64,000 bases of DNA from Anaerosolibacter carboniphilus (GTDB lineage Bacteria > Bacillota > Clostridia > Peptostreptococcales > Thermotaleaceae), in contig NZ_JACHEN010000021.1 in the NCBI RefSeq assembly GCF_014205875.1, positions 1 through 64,000 of the forward strand, read 5' to 3'. The position numbers and the translations under genes were made by a program. Under the pieces are notes generated by a model, which was not told where the DNA came from, ran no database searches, and was given only the letters and a program-made list of their open reading frames with translations. Below are positions 44,762 to 54,777 of this stretch, one piece after another. Positions within the stretch are counted from its first letter, which is position 1, and each line of letters opens with the position of its first letter.

Positions 44762-46396
44762 ATGAAGATAAGTTTTTTAGGTGCTGCACAGATGGTTACG
44801 GGTTCTAATTATCTCATTACCACAGATACTTATAAAATTTTATTAGACTGCGGACAATTTCAAGGTGGTAAAGAAACAGAGAAGCTTAATGCCTTGCCCT
44901 TTCCTTTTAGTCCTTCTGAAATTGATTTTTTGATACTAAGTCATGCCCATATTGACCATAGCGGTAGAATTCCGAAGCTTGCTAAAGAAGGCTTTCGGGG
45001 TAAAATCATTTGTACACGGGCCACAGCAGACCTGGCAAGCATACTTTTAAAGGATAGTGGTCACATCCATGAGATGGAGGCCGTATGGGAAAACAGGAAG
45101 CGGCTGCGGGCCGGATTGGATCCTGTGGAGCCGTTATACCGGGTAGAGGATGCAGAAAACAGTCTCCAGTTTTTGAATCCGATCCTTTATGATCAAAAAA
45201 TAGATTTAACAGATTCTATCAGCCTTCGCTTTCAAGATGCAGGACACATTCTTGGCTCCTCCATTGTAGAGCTGTGGATTCGAGAGGAAAATCAAGAAAC
45301 AAAACTTGTCTTTTCAGGAGACTTGGGTTCTAAGGATAGACCTTTGCTTCGAAACCCATCCCTTATTGAAGATGCTGATTATTTGATCTTAGAATCCACC
45401 TATGGCAATCGACTTCATGAGGAGCCAGAAAAGAGAGTTTTCAAGCTTATGGATATCATCTCCAAAACCATCGCCAGAGGCGGCACGGTAATCATCCCCT
45501 CCTTCGCTGTAGGCAGAACCCAGGAATTGATTTACGAATTAAACAAATACTATGATCACAAAGAGATGATCCAAGATCTTTTAAAAGTTCCCGTTTATGT
45601 AGACAGTCCTATGGCGACCTCTGCAACGGAGATTTTTAGAAAGCATGCAGACTGCTTTGATGAAGAAACCCGGGGATACATTCTAAGCGGAGATAACCCC
45701 CTGGATTTCCACAATCTTCGATTTACCAAAACTGCTGAAGAATCTCGGTTGTTAAATGCTTCTGAAGAGCCGAAAATCATCATATCCGCCAGTGGCATGT
45801 GCGAAGCTGGCAGAATCAAACATCACCTTAAGCATCATCTATGGAAGAAAAACTCCAGTGTTATCTTTGTCGGTTACCAAGCCGAAGGCACTTTGGGCCG
45901 TTCTATCAAGGACGGTGCAGAAAATGTAAAAATCTTTGGCGAGAAAATTCAGATTCGGGCTGAAATCCATAGCATTGAGGGCTTCTCAGGCCATGCAGAT
46001 CAAAGCGAGCTGCTGGATTGGCTTCGAAGCTTTAAAAAGCCTCCGAAGAAGATTTTCATTGTCCATGGCGAGCCAGATGCATCCACCCATTTTGCCCATA
46101 TGATTCGCGATACATTTGACATAGAAACTGTGGTACCAAAACTTTATGAAAGCTTTGAATTGAATGAATACGGTGTGGATCTTTCCAAGTCTATTCCCAA
46201 GATCATTCCTGGTCAAGCTGGTGAACTTGACGCTAGTGCACAGAATATGCTGCGTGATTTGAATGTTGCCATTGATCGCATTCACATGCTATTAAGTACC
46301 GATTTATCCGCAAAAGATTATCAAATACTAAAAAATAAGCTGATTCAGTTGGAAAAGGATGTTATCGACCTCAATATGCTCTTAGGTGATAAGTAA
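44762..46396 (+). CDS. MBL-fold beta-CASP ribonuclease (CPSF/YSH1-like)
   Basis: 544 aa. Metallo-beta-lactamase motif SHAHIDHSGRIPKL near residue 61, further ligands around DAGHILGSS and FSGDLG, beta-CASP domain with STYGNRLHE, and C-terminal FSGHADQSELLDW and FIVHGEP. Such proteins are RNA endo- or exonucleases. The last 60 residues are helical and may be a bacterial extension. RBS AAAGGAG before ATG 44762; the next gene starts 15 nt after the stop. Confidence 0.92.
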   Translation: MKISFLGAAQMVTGSNYLITTDTYKILLDCGQFQGGKETEKLNALPFPFSPSEIDFLILSHAHIDHSGRIPKLAKEGFRGKIICTRATADLASILLKDSGHIHEMEAVWENRKRLRAGLDPVEPLYRVEDAENSLQFLNPILYDQKIDLTDSISLRFQDAGHILGSSIVELWIREENQETKLVFSGDLGSKDRPLLRNPSLIEDADYLILESTYGNRLHEEPEKRVFKLMDIISKTIARGGTVIIPSFAVGRTQELIYELNKYYDHKEMIQDLLKVPVYVDSPMATSATEIFRKHADCFDEETRGYILSGDNPLDFHNLRFTKTAEESRLLNASEEPKIIISASGMCEAGRIKHHLKHHLWKKNSSVIFVGYQAEGTLGRSIKDGAENVKIFGEKIQIRAEIHSIEGFSGHADQSELLDWLRSFKKPPKKIFIVHGEPDASTHFAHMIRDTFDIETVVPKLYESFELNEYGVDLSKSIPKIIPGQAGELDASAQNMLRDLNVAIDRIHMLLSTDLSAKDYQILKNKLIQLEKDVIDLNMLLGDK

Positions 46397-46410
46397 GAAA
46401 GGAAGAAATA

Positions 46411-47253
46411 ATGAAAAAAAGGTGGTTTCTTTCTCTTTTAATCTCATTTGTACTCCTGTTCTATTTGGGAAAGCTTCCATTTTTCTACACCCTTAGAAGC
46501 TATATTTTGATGCCTATTTACGACCTTGGTATAGTAAAAAGCAGTACACTCCATCAAAAAGGTATTCGTTTTTACATCCCTGATGGAAGTCAAACTCCGG
46601 AAAGGGATTGGTATCCCTACATGCTCCATCACAATGGGAGTGAGGCCTTTTCCCAATATATCGGGAAAAAGGTCTCACTTGATATCTTATATGATTTTGG
46701 GCACTTTGACTTTTGGAAAGGTAGTTCTTCCTTCTATGATTTGGATTCACCCTACTGTGGCGCTTTTTATGGGGGATATGCCGTCTTTACCCACGATTCC
46801 CACTGGATGTATGGTTTTGACCAAGAAGGTACCCCCATGATGGATGAACTTTCACAGGTTCCAAGCTTTGACCAAACCCATTTGGTATTGCCTTCTGTAG
46901 GCTTATCCTCTGATCAGGTGACCTTTCGCTATCAAGTCAAGGATGTGCAGTACAATCAATCCTATATGGGCTATAATGGGTGGGTTAAAATTGATGCAGA
47001 TATTGAAACCAACGCTCCCATCCATCAAAGGGACCATGTCAACTACCCGGGTTATTATCAGTATGGTCTGCCTCATCCCCCTTGGTTTCCCGGGGTAAAC
47101 TATCCTGTCATCATTTTAAAGGGACGTACTTACGTACGCTATTTTGCAGAATATGGCGGAACTTTTTTTCTATATGTGATGGCACAGGATGAGAATACTT
47201 TAAACAAATGTGACCAGCAGCTCCTTTCTGCAGCCTCTATTACCAGTAAATAA
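46411..47253 (+). CDS. Membrane-anchored or exported hypothetical protein
   Basis: 280 aa. N-terminal hydrophobic signal/anchor (about 5-25), then an aromatic-rich extracytoplasmic domain (many Y, F, W, H) without any motif I recognise. GAAAGGAAG lies before ATG 46411 and the gene is 15 nt behind the beta-CASP nuclease gene, so they are co-transcribed, though a functional link between an RNase and an exported protein is not obvious. Confidence 0.75.
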   Translation: MKKRWFLSLLISFVLLFYLGKLPFFYTLRSYILMPIYDLGIVKSSTLHQKGIRFYIPDGSQTPERDWYPYMLHHNGSEAFSQYIGKKVSLDILYDFGHFDFWKGSSSFYDLDSPYCGAFYGGYAVFTHDSHWMYGFDQEGTPMMDELSQVPSFDQTHLVLPSVGLSSDQVTFRYQVKDVQYNQSYMGYNGWVKIDADIETNAPIHQRDHVNYPGYYQYGLPHPPWFPGVNYPVIILKGRTYVRYFAEYGGTFFLYVMAQDENTLNKCDQQLLSAASITSK

Positions 47254-47290
47254 GCCCCCAAGCATCAAGCCTAGGAGCTTATTTTTTTAT
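47247..47290. terminator. Bidirectional terminator between convergent genes
   Basis: AAATAAGC...GCTTATTTTTTTA with further pairing CCC/GGG inside; lies between the hypothetical gene (plus) and the chemoreceptor gene (minus). Confidence 0.7.
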
Positions 47291-47294
47291 TCAT

Positions 47295-48896
47295 CTACAA
47301 TTTAAAGATTTTAATCTTGTCTGATAAATCGCCTACCATGGTGTTCATTTCCTGAATCGCAGAGGCGATTTCCTCCATAGATGCTGTCTGGTCCTCGGCT
47401 GAAGCGCTGATTTCTTGGGTTGCCGCAGCTGTCTGTTGGGATACAGACGAAATATTTTCGATGGCACTTAATACACTGTTCTTTGCTCCATCGATGGACT
47501 GTATATCCTGGTCCAATAGATGGATTTGACTAACGACCTCATCGGTTGAGCTTTTGATGCTGTCAAATACTATTTTGGTTTGCCCTAATGAAACATTGGC
47601 ATTTTCAATAATTACCCTCGTTCCATCAATGGTTTCATTGGTATTTGTAATCACTTCCACAATTGCTCCGATGATATTTTGAATCTCTCCTGTTGCCTTT
47701 GCTGACTGTTCAGCCAACTTCCTGATTTCATCGGCTACAACAGCAAATCCCCTCCCTTGTTCCCCGGCACGTGCTGCTTCGATGGCCGCATTGAGGGCTA
47801 ATAAATTCGTCTGATCTGCAATGGAACGAATGGTCTCTATAATGATTCCAATGGACTTGGACTTTTCTGCCAACTCACCTACACTGGCTGCCACATCCAT
47901 CGAAGCATTGGTATTTTCATGGAATCTGCTTTCCAATTCTTGAATAGTCCTCAATCCCATTTCATTCTTTTCTCTCATTTCTATTGTGTTTTCTACAGTT
48001 TTATTGAGTTTGTCTGTAGCAGCTGCAATCATGTGGGCCAGATCGTTTGTAATTTCCAAGCAATCTCCCGTTTCGGCAGCTTGGCTGCTTGCTCCTGAAG
48101 CTATTTCTTCAACCGTCTTCGAAACCTCCACCGTAGAAGCGCTTACTTCTTCTGTCGAGGCAGCAATCAACTCCGAAGCTTCCTCTAGCTTGATGGTGAT
48201 TTCCTTTGCATTGCTAACCAGTTGCTTAATGCTTTCAATCATCTTGTTAAAGCTTTGAGATAATTGTCCGATTTCATCTTTTGATTGTATGTCCACCCTT
48301 ACGCCAAGATGCCCTTCTCCTGCTTGTCCCATAACATTTACCAATTGATTTAATGGCTTAATCGCCAAACGATGAATCACCAAGGTAATTACCACAGCTG
48401 AAAGCAATATTGCGCCTGCTAAAATCAACAACATTTGTAGCCTTAGCGCATTCAGTGGCCGAACAAATTCATCTATAGGAACAGCAATCACAGCAATATG
48501 TCCATTTACTTCTTGAAAAACTGTATATCTCTCCGCCTCTTTAAAAACATAGTTGAGGCTGCCATTTTTTTTAGTTAAAATTTCTTTACCCCATTCGTAA
48601 TCATTGAGGTTAAGCCCTACAGTGCTTTTGTCAGGGTGAACGATGATAATTCCCTTTTCATCTACAATATAAGGATATCCTAGCTTCCCTACCTTCATTG
48701 TATCTACGATGTCCTCTATGTCTACCTTATGTTTTTCCTGCATCATCACTACAGTCTTCAATTCGTTGGCTGTCTGTGTATAGAGTTGATTCATAATAAG
48801 GTTTTTCGCATTGAGATAATTGCTGATCCCTAAAGTCCCAATACCTATCATCATGATCAAAAGTATTGGTAGTAAAATCTTATTCCGTAACTTCAT
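47295..48896 (-). CDS. Methyl-accepting chemotaxis protein (Cache-HAMP-MCP)
   Basis: 533 aa from ATG 48896 (GGGGGA upstream; a longer frame has no RBS). Helix about 7-28, a short external Cache domain of about 130 residues ([24 protein letters not shown]), second helix, HAMP domain ([20 protein letters not shown]), then a signalling domain with the conserved hairpin tip region [30 protein letters not shown]. The sensor for a small extracellular ligand. No other chemotaxis genes are in the window. Confidence 0.94.
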   Translation of the reverse strand: MKLRNKILLPILLIMMIGIGTLGISNYLNAKNLIMNQLYTQTANELKTVVMMQEKHKVDIEDIVDTMKVGKLGYPYIVDEKGIIIVHPDKSTVGLNLNDYEWGKEILTKKNGSLNYVFKEAERYTVFQEVNGHIAVIAVPIDEFVRPLNALRLQMLLILAGAILLSAVVITLVIHRLAIKPLNQLVNVMGQAGEGHLGVRVDIQSKDEIGQLSQSFNKMIESIKQLVSNAKEITIKLEEASELIAASTEEVSASTVEVSKTVEEIASGASSQAAETGDCLEITNDLAHMIAAATDKLNKTVENTIEMREKNEMGLRTIQELESRFHENTNASMDVAASVGELAEKSKSIGIIIETIRSIADQTNLLALNAAIEAARAGEQGRGFAVVADEIRKLAEQSAKATGEIQNIIGAIVEVITNTNETIDGTRVIIENANVSLGQTKIVFDSIKSSTDEVVSQIHLLDQDIQSIDGAKNSVLSAIENISSVSQQTAAATQEISASAEDQTASMEEIASAIQEMNTMVGDLSDKIKIFKL

Positions 48897-49074
48897 ATAC
48901 TTGTCCCCCTTTTTTGTCCTAAAAATAATGAATGCTTTGCGAGTCTCTTCTTTATCAGAAAAATACACTCATTCTATTTTACCTTTGATTCTTACTCATT
49001 TGTCAATCTTCCTGCATTATATATTCCCTCTAAATTTACCTTAAAACATTCCTCATATACTTTTTCCCCATGCA

Positions 49075-49422
49075 TTAATTGGAAAAAATGTTCTTTAGCT
49101 TCATTTTGATATAATCATCAATAGCTTTCTCAATCTCTTGATTAAGGTTTTGTTTCTTTTCACCGATGACGTCTTCCATAGTTTTTCTCACCTCTCCAAG
49201 GATTTCCGCCTTTCGAGCATTTATCATTTGATCGAGTTCCTTCTCTACCTCTTCCCTTAACTCCACGATGATTACATCTTTCTGCTCAATGATAATTTCT
49301 TTTACCAAAGCTCCAGAATCATGCTTTAGTTTATATTGAAGGACTCCCAGGGTTGTCAATGAACCAGCAATCCCTCCCAGCAAAGCCCCAATGATCAGAT
49401 ATATAAACATTCGATTCCTCAT
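49075..49422 (-). CDS. Membrane-anchored coiled-coil hypothetical protein
   Basis: 115 aa from ATG 49422 (GGGAGGCG upstream). One N-terminal membrane helix with a glycine-rich face (IIGALLGGIAGSLTTLGV), then about 85 residues of charged coiled coil (VELREEVEKELDQMINARKAE). Resembles YtxH/DUF948-like envelope proteins in shape only. Function unknown. Confidence 0.65.
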   Translation of the reverse strand: MRNRMFIYLIIGALLGGIAGSLTTLGVLQYKLKHDSGALVKEIIIEQKDVIIVELREEVEKELDQMINARKAEILGEVRKTMEDVIGEKKQNLNQEIEKAIDDYIKMKLKNIFSN

Positions 49423-49499
49423 AAAATCGCCTCCCTTTATGTCAATATATCCTAACTCCCTACTCAATATTACAGTAGACCTATTTTCTCCAAAAAAAC

Positions 49500-49532
49500 T
49501 TCAAAAGACGCAAAAACATTGCGTCTTTTGAA
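49500..49532 (-). terminator. Terminator of the biotin operon
   Basis: TTCAAAAGACGC/GCGTCTTTTGAA, 12-bp stem with 9-nt loop, followed on the minus strand by GTTTTTTTGG. Four nt after the bioA stop. Confidence 0.88.
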
Positions 49533-49535
49533 CAG

Positions 49536-50879
49536 TTATCTTCCTAAATATTCACAAATTGCTTTCTCCGCCGTACCGACCATGAAATCAATATCTTTTT
49601 CATCGACGACATAGGGAGGCATAAAGTAGATTACATTTCCCAACGGTCTTAATAAGACGCCATGTTTCAATGCAATCTGATAAATCTGATAGCCCACCCG
49701 CTGCTTCCAATCAAAACCTTCTTTCGTTTTCTTGTCTTTGACTAGTTCAAGAGCGCCTACCATACCCAGCTGCCGAAATTCCCCCACATTGGGATGATCC
49801 AACAAGGGCCGTATTCTTTCCTGAATGCGCTGGCTCGTAATCCTATTTTTATCAATCACATTCTCATCTTCAAAGATGTTGAGAGATTCGCAGGCAATGG
49901 CACATCCTATGGGATTTCCCGTATAGCTGTGGCTATGCATAAAAGCTCGTAAGCTTACGTAATCATCATAGAAAGCATCATAAATTGTATCCGTCATCAG
50001 TACCAAAGACAATGGCATGTAGCCCGCCGTCAATCCCTTGGACAGGCACATGATATCCGGTGAAATTTGGGCATGCTCACAGGCGAACATCTTACCCGTC
50101 CTTCCAAAGCCTACAGCGATTTCGTCTGCAATCAAATGAATATCGTAGGTATTGCAAAGCTGTCTTAGCTTTTTCAAATAGATGGCAGGATAGATTTTCA
50201 TACCTGCAGCCCCCTGAATCATAGGTTCAATGATCACTGCGGTGATCTCTTCATGATGCTCCGATACAATCCGCTCCATATCCTCGATACAGCTTCCTTC
50301 ACAGTTCTCCCTATCCTCTCCATAGGGACAACGATAACAATTGGGGCCTGCTGCCTTAAAAGTATTGAGCAATAAGGGCTTATAGATCTCATTGTATAAG
50401 TCGATATCCCCTACCGATAGGGCAGCCAGGGTTTCACCATGATAAGCCTCAGAGATAGCCACATATCGTATCTTTTTTGGTTTTCCCATCTGTTGATGAT
50501 ATTGGAAGCTCAGCTTTAGAGCAACTTCTACTGCTGATGATCCATTATCAGCAAAAAATACCTTATTCAAGCCTTCCGGTGTAAGTTTCACAATTCGCTC
50601 TGCCAGCTCTATGGCAGGCTTATGGGAAAAGTTTGCGAAGATGGCATGCTCCAGCTTGTCTACCTGATTGGCGATAGCTTTGTTAATCCGTTTGTTGCTA
50701 TGTCCAAAAAGATTAACCCACCAAGAAGATACAGCATCTAAATAGCGCCTTCCCTCTATGTCATAGAGATAAGGCCCTTCCCCCCGTTCCAGCACGATGG
50801 GTGGAAAGCTTTCATAATCCTTCATTTGAGAGCAAGGATGCCAAATATACTGTAGATCCTTCCGCTGCAGCTCATTCAT
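49536..50879 (-). CDS. bioA: Adenosylmethionine-8-amino-7-oxononanoate aminotransferase
   Basis: 447 aa class III PLP aminotransferase. [24 protein letters not shown] at the N-terminus and [25 protein letters not shown] are BioA signatures; the PLP lysine is in [13 protein letters not shown]. Converts KAPA to DAPA using AdoMet in biotin synthesis. Starts inside the last codons of bioD (8-nt overlap). Confidence 0.96.
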   Translation of the reverse strand: MNELQRKDLQYIWHPCSQMKDYESFPPIVLERGEGPYLYDIEGRRYLDAVSSWWVNLFGHSNKRINKAIANQVDKLEHAIFANFSHKPAIELAERIVKLTPEGLNKVFFADNGSSAVEVALKLSFQYHQQMGKPKKIRYVAISEAYHGETLAALSVGDIDLYNEIYKPLLLNTFKAAGPNCYRCPYGEDRENCEGSCIEDMERIVSEHHEEITAVIIEPMIQGAAGMKIYPAIYLKKLRQLCNTYDIHLIADEIAVGFGRTGKMFACEHAQISPDIMCLSKGLTAGYMPLSLVLMTDTIYDAFYDDYVSLRAFMHSHSYTGNPIGCAIACESLNIFEDENVIDKNRITSQRIQERIRPLLDHPNVGEFRQLGMVGALELVKDKKTKEGFDWKQRVGYQIYQIALKHGVLLRPLGNVIYFMPPYVVDEKDIDFMVGTAEKAICEYLGR

Positions 50880-51615
50880 CCTTTATCACGTCCTTTGTAT
50901 CCGCCATGCTTTCCAAGAGAACTTGAATATCCATTTTTCTTTCAAATTCTTCTTTGAGGTTTCCGTAACTTCCTTTTTCTACATCGATATATTCCAATTG
51001 GTCAATGACGCCAAGCACAGGTACTCCTGTGAGTCTTTCCACCATTTTTATATTGTCTTCCTCTGCAATGCTGCCTCTATAACCATTCATGACAATAGCC
51101 TTTACTTCCAGTCCCATTTGCCGGGCATGTTTTACCGTCAGCACCGTATGATTAATGGTTCCTACCCCTGTTCTAGCCACCACCAATAAGGGCAAGTCTA
51201 ACTCCTTTATAAAATCATAGACCATATACGCTTCATCAATAAGAGGCACTACCAATCCTCCACTGCCTTCAGCAATAACATAATCATATTTTTTACAAAG
51301 CGCTTGATATTTCTTTAAAATTACCGCTTTCTCCAATTTGACACCTTCTAGCTTCGCTGCCAAATGCGGAGATACAGGGGTTCTCAGGCAATATCCATTG
51401 ATATTTTCTTGATCTTCCTCTAGGCCAGCCACCAGATTCACAAATCGTGCATCTGCTGAAATCAGCCTACCATCTTCTTCAATGCCACCACTTTGAACAG
51501 CCTTGTAGCTAACTCCCCTATAACCATTTTTTCTCAGCAAATATACTAGTCCCGCCGTAATCACCGATTTCCCCACATCTGTATCCGTACCTACAATGAA
51601 AATTCCCTTGGCCAA
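50872..51615 (-). CDS. bioD: Dethiobiotin synthetase
   Basis: 247 aa. Start chosen at TTG 51615 because GGGAGTGG is 6 nt upstream and the next residues [16 protein letters not shown] are the conserved BioD P-loop start; the open frame runs upstream through a terminator hairpin and is not coding there. Further signatures: SYKAVQSGG and [11 protein letters not shown]. Closes the ureido ring of dethiobiotin with CO2 and ATP. Confidence 0.94.
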   Translation of the reverse strand: MAKGIFIVGTDTDVGKSVITAGLVYLLRKNGYRGVSYKAVQSGGIEEDGRLISADARFVNLVAGLEEDQENINGYCLRTPVSPHLAAKLEGVKLEKAVILKKYQALCKKYDYVIAEGSGGLVVPLIDEAYMVYDFIKELDLPLLVVARTGVGTINHTVLTVKHARQMGLEVKAIVMNGYRGSIAEEDNIKMVERLTGVPVLGVIDQLEYIDVEKGSYGNLKEEFERKMDIQVLLESMADTKDVIKDE

Positions 51616-51638
51616 GTTTATCCACTCCCTTATTTTAA

Positions 51639-51672
51639 AACACCCCATGGCGTTCAAATGCCATGGGGTGTT
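51639..51672 (-). terminator. Terminator-like hairpin between bioB and bioD
   Basis: AACACCCCATGGC (51639-51651) pairs with GCCATGGGGTGTT (51660-51672): 13-bp perfect stem, 8-nt loop, followed by TTTTAAAATAAGG on the minus strand. Placed 5 nt after the bioB stop it could reduce read-through into bioDA. Confidence 0.75.
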
Positions 51673-51676
51673 CAGT

Positions 51677-52654
51677 CTATATATCAAAACCTTCGCAACG
51701 AATTAGTTGAATATCGTCTTCAATCTTACTACCAATTGTCGTTAAATAATTACCTACCAAGGCTGCGTTTACTCCTGCCCTAAAGCCGATTTTCTGTAGC
51801 TCTCCCAAGATCATTCTGCCACCTGCATAACGAATATAACAGTCTGGAATGACGAAACGGTACAGGGCCATGGTCTTTAGCGCCTCCACAGGAGATAGTA
51901 GTTCCAAATCTCCTAGCGGTGTACCTTTGATAGGATTTAAAATATTTACCGGAATGGATTTTACCCCTAGCTCTCCGATTTCAAAAGCCATTTTTACACG
52001 ATCTTCTACAGACTCACCCATCCCAATGATACCGCCACAGCAGAGTTCCATTCCAGCTTCTTGAATGTTACGAATGGTATCCAAACGATCTTGGTACGTA
52101 TGGGTTGTACAGATTTCTTCATAGTAATCACTGCTGGTTTCCACATTGTGGTGATACATACTAACGCCAGCCCCTTTTAACCTTAAGGCTTGTTCATGGG
52201 ATATGATGCCATGGGAAGCACAAATCTTTAAGCTTGTCTCCTTACTTAAACGGCCGTACATCTCCACAAGCTTTTCAAACTCTTCCCCATCTACCCCTCT
52301 GCCACTGGTCACCAAAGAGAAACGATGGGCCCCTTCTCTTTCCATTTCCTTTGCTCGCTCTATCACTTGATCATAATCTACCAAATCGTATTCACCGATC
52401 CCTGTATGGTAATGGGCTGATTGTGCACAGTACTTACAGTCCTCAGAACACTTTCCTGATTTCGCATTCATAATCGTACATAAATCCACCTTGTTTCCTG
52501 CAAACTTTTTACGAATCTCATTGGCACCTTCGTAGAGGGCTTCCAGTGATTCCACATCACTTTCCGTAATAGACATGATTTTCATCGCCTCATCAAAGGC
52601 AATCTTCCCACCATTTAATATCTTTTCTGTCATTTCATGAATAAATTGCTTCAC
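51677..52654 (-). CDS. bioB: Biotin synthase
   Basis: 325 aa radical SAM enzyme. Cluster motif CSEDCKYCAQS (Cx3Cx2C), SRGVDGEEFEK region, YNHN-like MYHHNVETSSDYYEEICTTHTYQDR and CCGGIIGMGE. Inserts sulfur into dethiobiotin. Start: GTG 52654 has GAGGGG 8 nt upstream; GTG 52663 is in frame but directly abuts it. Lies 19 nt behind bioY. Confidence 0.96.
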   Translation of the reverse strand: MKQFIHEMTEKILNGGKIAFDEAMKIMSITESDVESLEALYEGANEIRKKFAGNKVDLCTIMNAKSGKCSEDCKYCAQSAHYHTGIGEYDLVDYDQVIERAKEMEREGAHRFSLVTSGRGVDGEEFEKLVEMYGRLSKETSLKICASHGIISHEQALRLKGAGVSMYHHNVETSSDYYEEICTTHTYQDRLDTIRNIQEAGMELCCGGIIGMGESVEDRVKMAFEIGELGVKSIPVNILNPIKGTPLGDLELLSPVEALKTMALYRFVIPDCYIRYAGGRMILGELQKIGFRAGVNAALVGNYLTTIGSKIEDDIQLIRCEGFDI

Positions 52655-52672
52655 CTTGTCCACCCCTCTACT

Positions 52673-53236
52673 TTATCTCAGTCCTACATATCCTGCACGT
52701 CTTAATGCTGGTACTACCATGGTTGCCGTAAAGGCTACCACTCCACTTAAAATTAAATCCGATAGAATATATGGTGTGAATCCTGCTGCGATGGCTCCTG
52801 AGATAGGCATAGGCTTACCCATATATAGGTTGATGATTAAATATAAATGAGTTACTCCAAACAAATATACGACCGCGAGTCCTGCAAGCACCCGTGGAAA
52901 TAGATTTCCAAATTTAACTGTCTTTAAATTCTCTGTAAGTTTACCGATAAGCCATGCACAAAGAGTAAATCCTATCAAATATCCGAAGGTTGGTTCCAAT
53001 ACATAAGTAAGGCCACCACCCTTTGTAAACACGGGAACACCTGCTAAACCAATACCTATATAAAGCAGTTGAGAATACAATCCTAATCTTGAACCCAAAA
53101 ATATCCCTGCAAAAGCACAAAATAAAAACTGCAGCGTAAATGGTACAACAGGTGTTGGGATTTTCAGAAAAGCACCAATGGCTGTCAATGCTGCAAAAAG
53201 TGCGACAAGAATCATGTCTCTTGTTTGTAACTTCAT
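52673..53236 (-). CDS. bioY: Biotin ECF transporter S component
   Basis: 187 aa, about six membrane helices. MILVALFAALTAIGAFLKIP...VPFTLQFLFCAFAGIFLGSRLG is the BioY signature, and GGLTYVLEPTFGYLIGF is also conserved. Captures biotin with a shared ECF energy-coupling module (not in this window) or alone. First gene of bioYBDA. RBS AAAGGAGG before ATG 53236. Confidence 0.95.
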   Translation of the reverse strand: MKLQTRDMILVALFAALTAIGAFLKIPTPVVPFTLQFLFCAFAGIFLGSRLGLYSQLLYIGIGLAGVPVFTKGGGLTYVLEPTFGYLIGFTLCAWLIGKLTENLKTVKFGNLFPRVLAGLAVVYLFGVTHLYLIINLYMGKPMPISGAIAAGFTPYILSDLILSGVVAFTATMVVPALRRAGYVGLR

Positions 53237-53271
53237 CTCTTGCTCCTCCTTTGATATGTATGTTTGATATT

Positions 53272-53325
53272 ATCATATTATAGGTTAACTTATTTGTCAA
53301 CTTTATATTCACAATAAGTTAACAT
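53272..53325 (-). promoter_or_regulatory. bioY promoter overlapped by a BirA-type operator
   Basis: Promoter on the minus strand: TTGACA (53300-53295), 17 nt, TATGAT (53277-53272). The -35 box is part of an inverted repeat ATGTTAAC-N16-GTTGACAA (53325-53294), matching the GTTAAC-type half-sites of Gram-positive BirA operators; a further GGTTAAC lies at 53283-53289 between the boxes. Biotin-bound BirA should repress the operon. Confidence 0.78.
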
Positions 53326-53332
53326 TGCTGAT

Positions 53333-53491
53333 AAAAAGGTACACTACGTGTGCTTCGCTAGGGGAACCTAGTTCCCCTTCGACGGCTGCCAAGCAGCCTG
53401 ATCACCCCTCTGACTTCGGCATGGGAATACTTCCCCTGCACCCCTGCTTTTTTATGGTATAAGAAAATACATTTTCTTATACCATAAAAAA
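53333..53491. repeat. Intergenic multi-hairpin element with long AT-rich palindrome
   Basis: A series of short stems, ACACtacGTGT, GGGGAACctaGTTCCCC, GGCTGCcaaGCAGCC and GGGAAtacTTCCC, in a GC-richer block, ending in a perfect 21-bp AT-rich inverted repeat (53448-53468 with 53471-53491, 2-nt loop). Same build as the element at 2745-2964. Sits between the bio promoter and the end of cblS. Confidence 0.6.
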
Positions 53492-53517
53492 TAATACTCT
53501 GTTTCTCAGAGTATTAT
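53484..53517 (-). terminator. Terminator of cblTS
   Basis: ATAATACTCTG (53491-53501) and CAGAGTATTAT (53507-53517), 5-nt loop, then TTTTTTATGG on the minus strand. The stop codon of cblS is within the stem; the T-run is shared with the adjoining AT-rich palindrome. Confidence 0.82.
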
Positions 53518-54236
53518 ATAAGTTCGCCAATCCTTGTGAATGGAATCCCACAGTCCTCTTCTATAGGACCGTCGCTAAACAGCAGAACTGCTGTACAAGG
53601 CCCCGCCGACTTCTCTAGATTGATGGGTATTTTTCCTTCAAATTTCATATGCAAGCCTGTATGGGCTGACAATTTATCCAACTCCCCTTTAATGCCAGAA
53701 GAGCCTACAGGTAGGATTTCCTTAATATTTTCCCATTGCAAAAGGGGGATCAATGTAGAGATCGTAGCAATTTCCCCTCGATCGTCCACTACCTCCTGTC
53801 CCATCTTTGGAATCCCCATCACATATACCTTGTTCCCTTTGCCTACCCTATAATGTCTTAGCCCATCTTCTTTGCAGGTCCCCAGCACAGTTACGCCTAA
53901 AGCAGTCATGGTTGTTTCCATGTTTTTCTCCGTACTGATGGTAATGGGTATGAGAAGATTACATTCCTCCAGCTCATCCTGGATGCCTCGGAGGATTTCT
54001 CGGCCTGTAGGCTCCAACTCATTGCAGATATTCGCTGTCATAGCTATCGGCAATGCACCCACTGCAAAGGTCTCCATGAGGCATACCCTGGCCGTATATT
54101 TTCCTGCAATAAACGGAGGCGCCTTCACCACATCCCGGTCCTTTAGTCCAATAGCACCGCAAGAATCACAGGCAATCACCAGAATATCTCCATTGGGAAG
54201 CGTTACTAGATCTATATCTCGATATTTATTTGCCAT
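53514..54236 (-). CDS. cblS: Alpha-ribazole kinase (CblS-like)
   Basis: 240 aa from ATG 54236 (AAAGGA upstream). An AIR-synthase-related (PurM-like) fold: N-terminal RDIDLVTLPNGDILVIACDSCGAIG, AGKYTARVCLMETFAVGALP, and a C-terminal domain. CblS phosphorylates alpha-ribazole for corrinoid assembly. The identification rests on fold, the overlap (11 nt) with the transporter gene cblT and the cobalamin riboswitch upstream. Confidence 0.82.
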   Translation of the reverse strand: MANKYRDIDLVTLPNGDILVIACDSCGAIGLKDRDVVKAPPFIAGKYTARVCLMETFAVGALPIAMTANICNELEPTGREILRGIQDELEECNLLIPITISTEKNMETTMTALGVTVLGTCKEDGLRHYRVGKGNKVYVMGIPKMGQEVVDDRGEIATISTLIPLLQWENIKEILPVGSSGIKGELDKLSAHTGLHMKFEGKIPINLEKSAGPCTAVLLFSDGPIEEDCGIPFTRIGELI

Positions 54237-54738
54237 CTTGACCAAATCCTTTACTTATTTGTACACCTGATTTGTTCAATGCTGTAAATATGACGATTCC
54301 CAATATGGCGTTTACAGCACTTGCTACCAGTAGGAATGGTACTATCCCCATGAAGAAGGGCCAGCCAAAGTTCGGTATGAATACCAATACCAAGGGTGCT
54401 CCTACCGCGTTGAGTAGAATTCCCACAATCCCCGCGCCAATGAGATTGGTCTTTCTATAGGCAAAATGAAACCCAACCATAGTGATGGCCATCATCACTG
54501 CTACAATAATATGCACTGGAATCGTCATATAAAATCCCGCAGTTGCTGCCGTGAGCATATGCCCTAAAAACCCTATGATTGCCCCCGATAATCCGCCAAG
54601 CATCAATGTTCCTAAAAATGCCGGCATGGCATCCAGTGCTATACTTTGGAATGGACTAGGAATTTTTATATTTGCCCCAACAAAGCTTAAAGCGATCAAC
54701 AATCCCATCCATACTAGTTTTTTTGTACTTACTTTCAT
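54226..54738 (-). CDS. cblT: Alpha-ribazole ECF transporter S component (CblT-like)
   Basis: 170 aa, five or six membrane helices in the ECF S-component pattern (MGLLIALSFVGANIKIPSPFQSIALDAMPAF, GGLSGAIIGFLGHMLTA). With CblS in one operon behind a cobalamin riboswitch, this is the known CblTS alpha-ribazole salvage pair of Firmicutes. RBS GAGGAGG before ATG 54738. Confidence 0.84.
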   Translation of the reverse strand: MKVSTKKLVWMGLLIALSFVGANIKIPSPFQSIALDAMPAFLGTLMLGGLSGAIIGFLGHMLTAATAGFYMTIPVHIIVAVMMAITMVGFHFAYRKTNLIGAGIVGILLNAVGAPLVLVFIPNFGWPFFMGIVPFLLVASAVNAILGIVIFTALNKSGVQISKGFGQDGK

Positions 54739-54777
54739 CTTTTCTTCCTCCTCATCAATAGAAGACTTCTAATTTTT

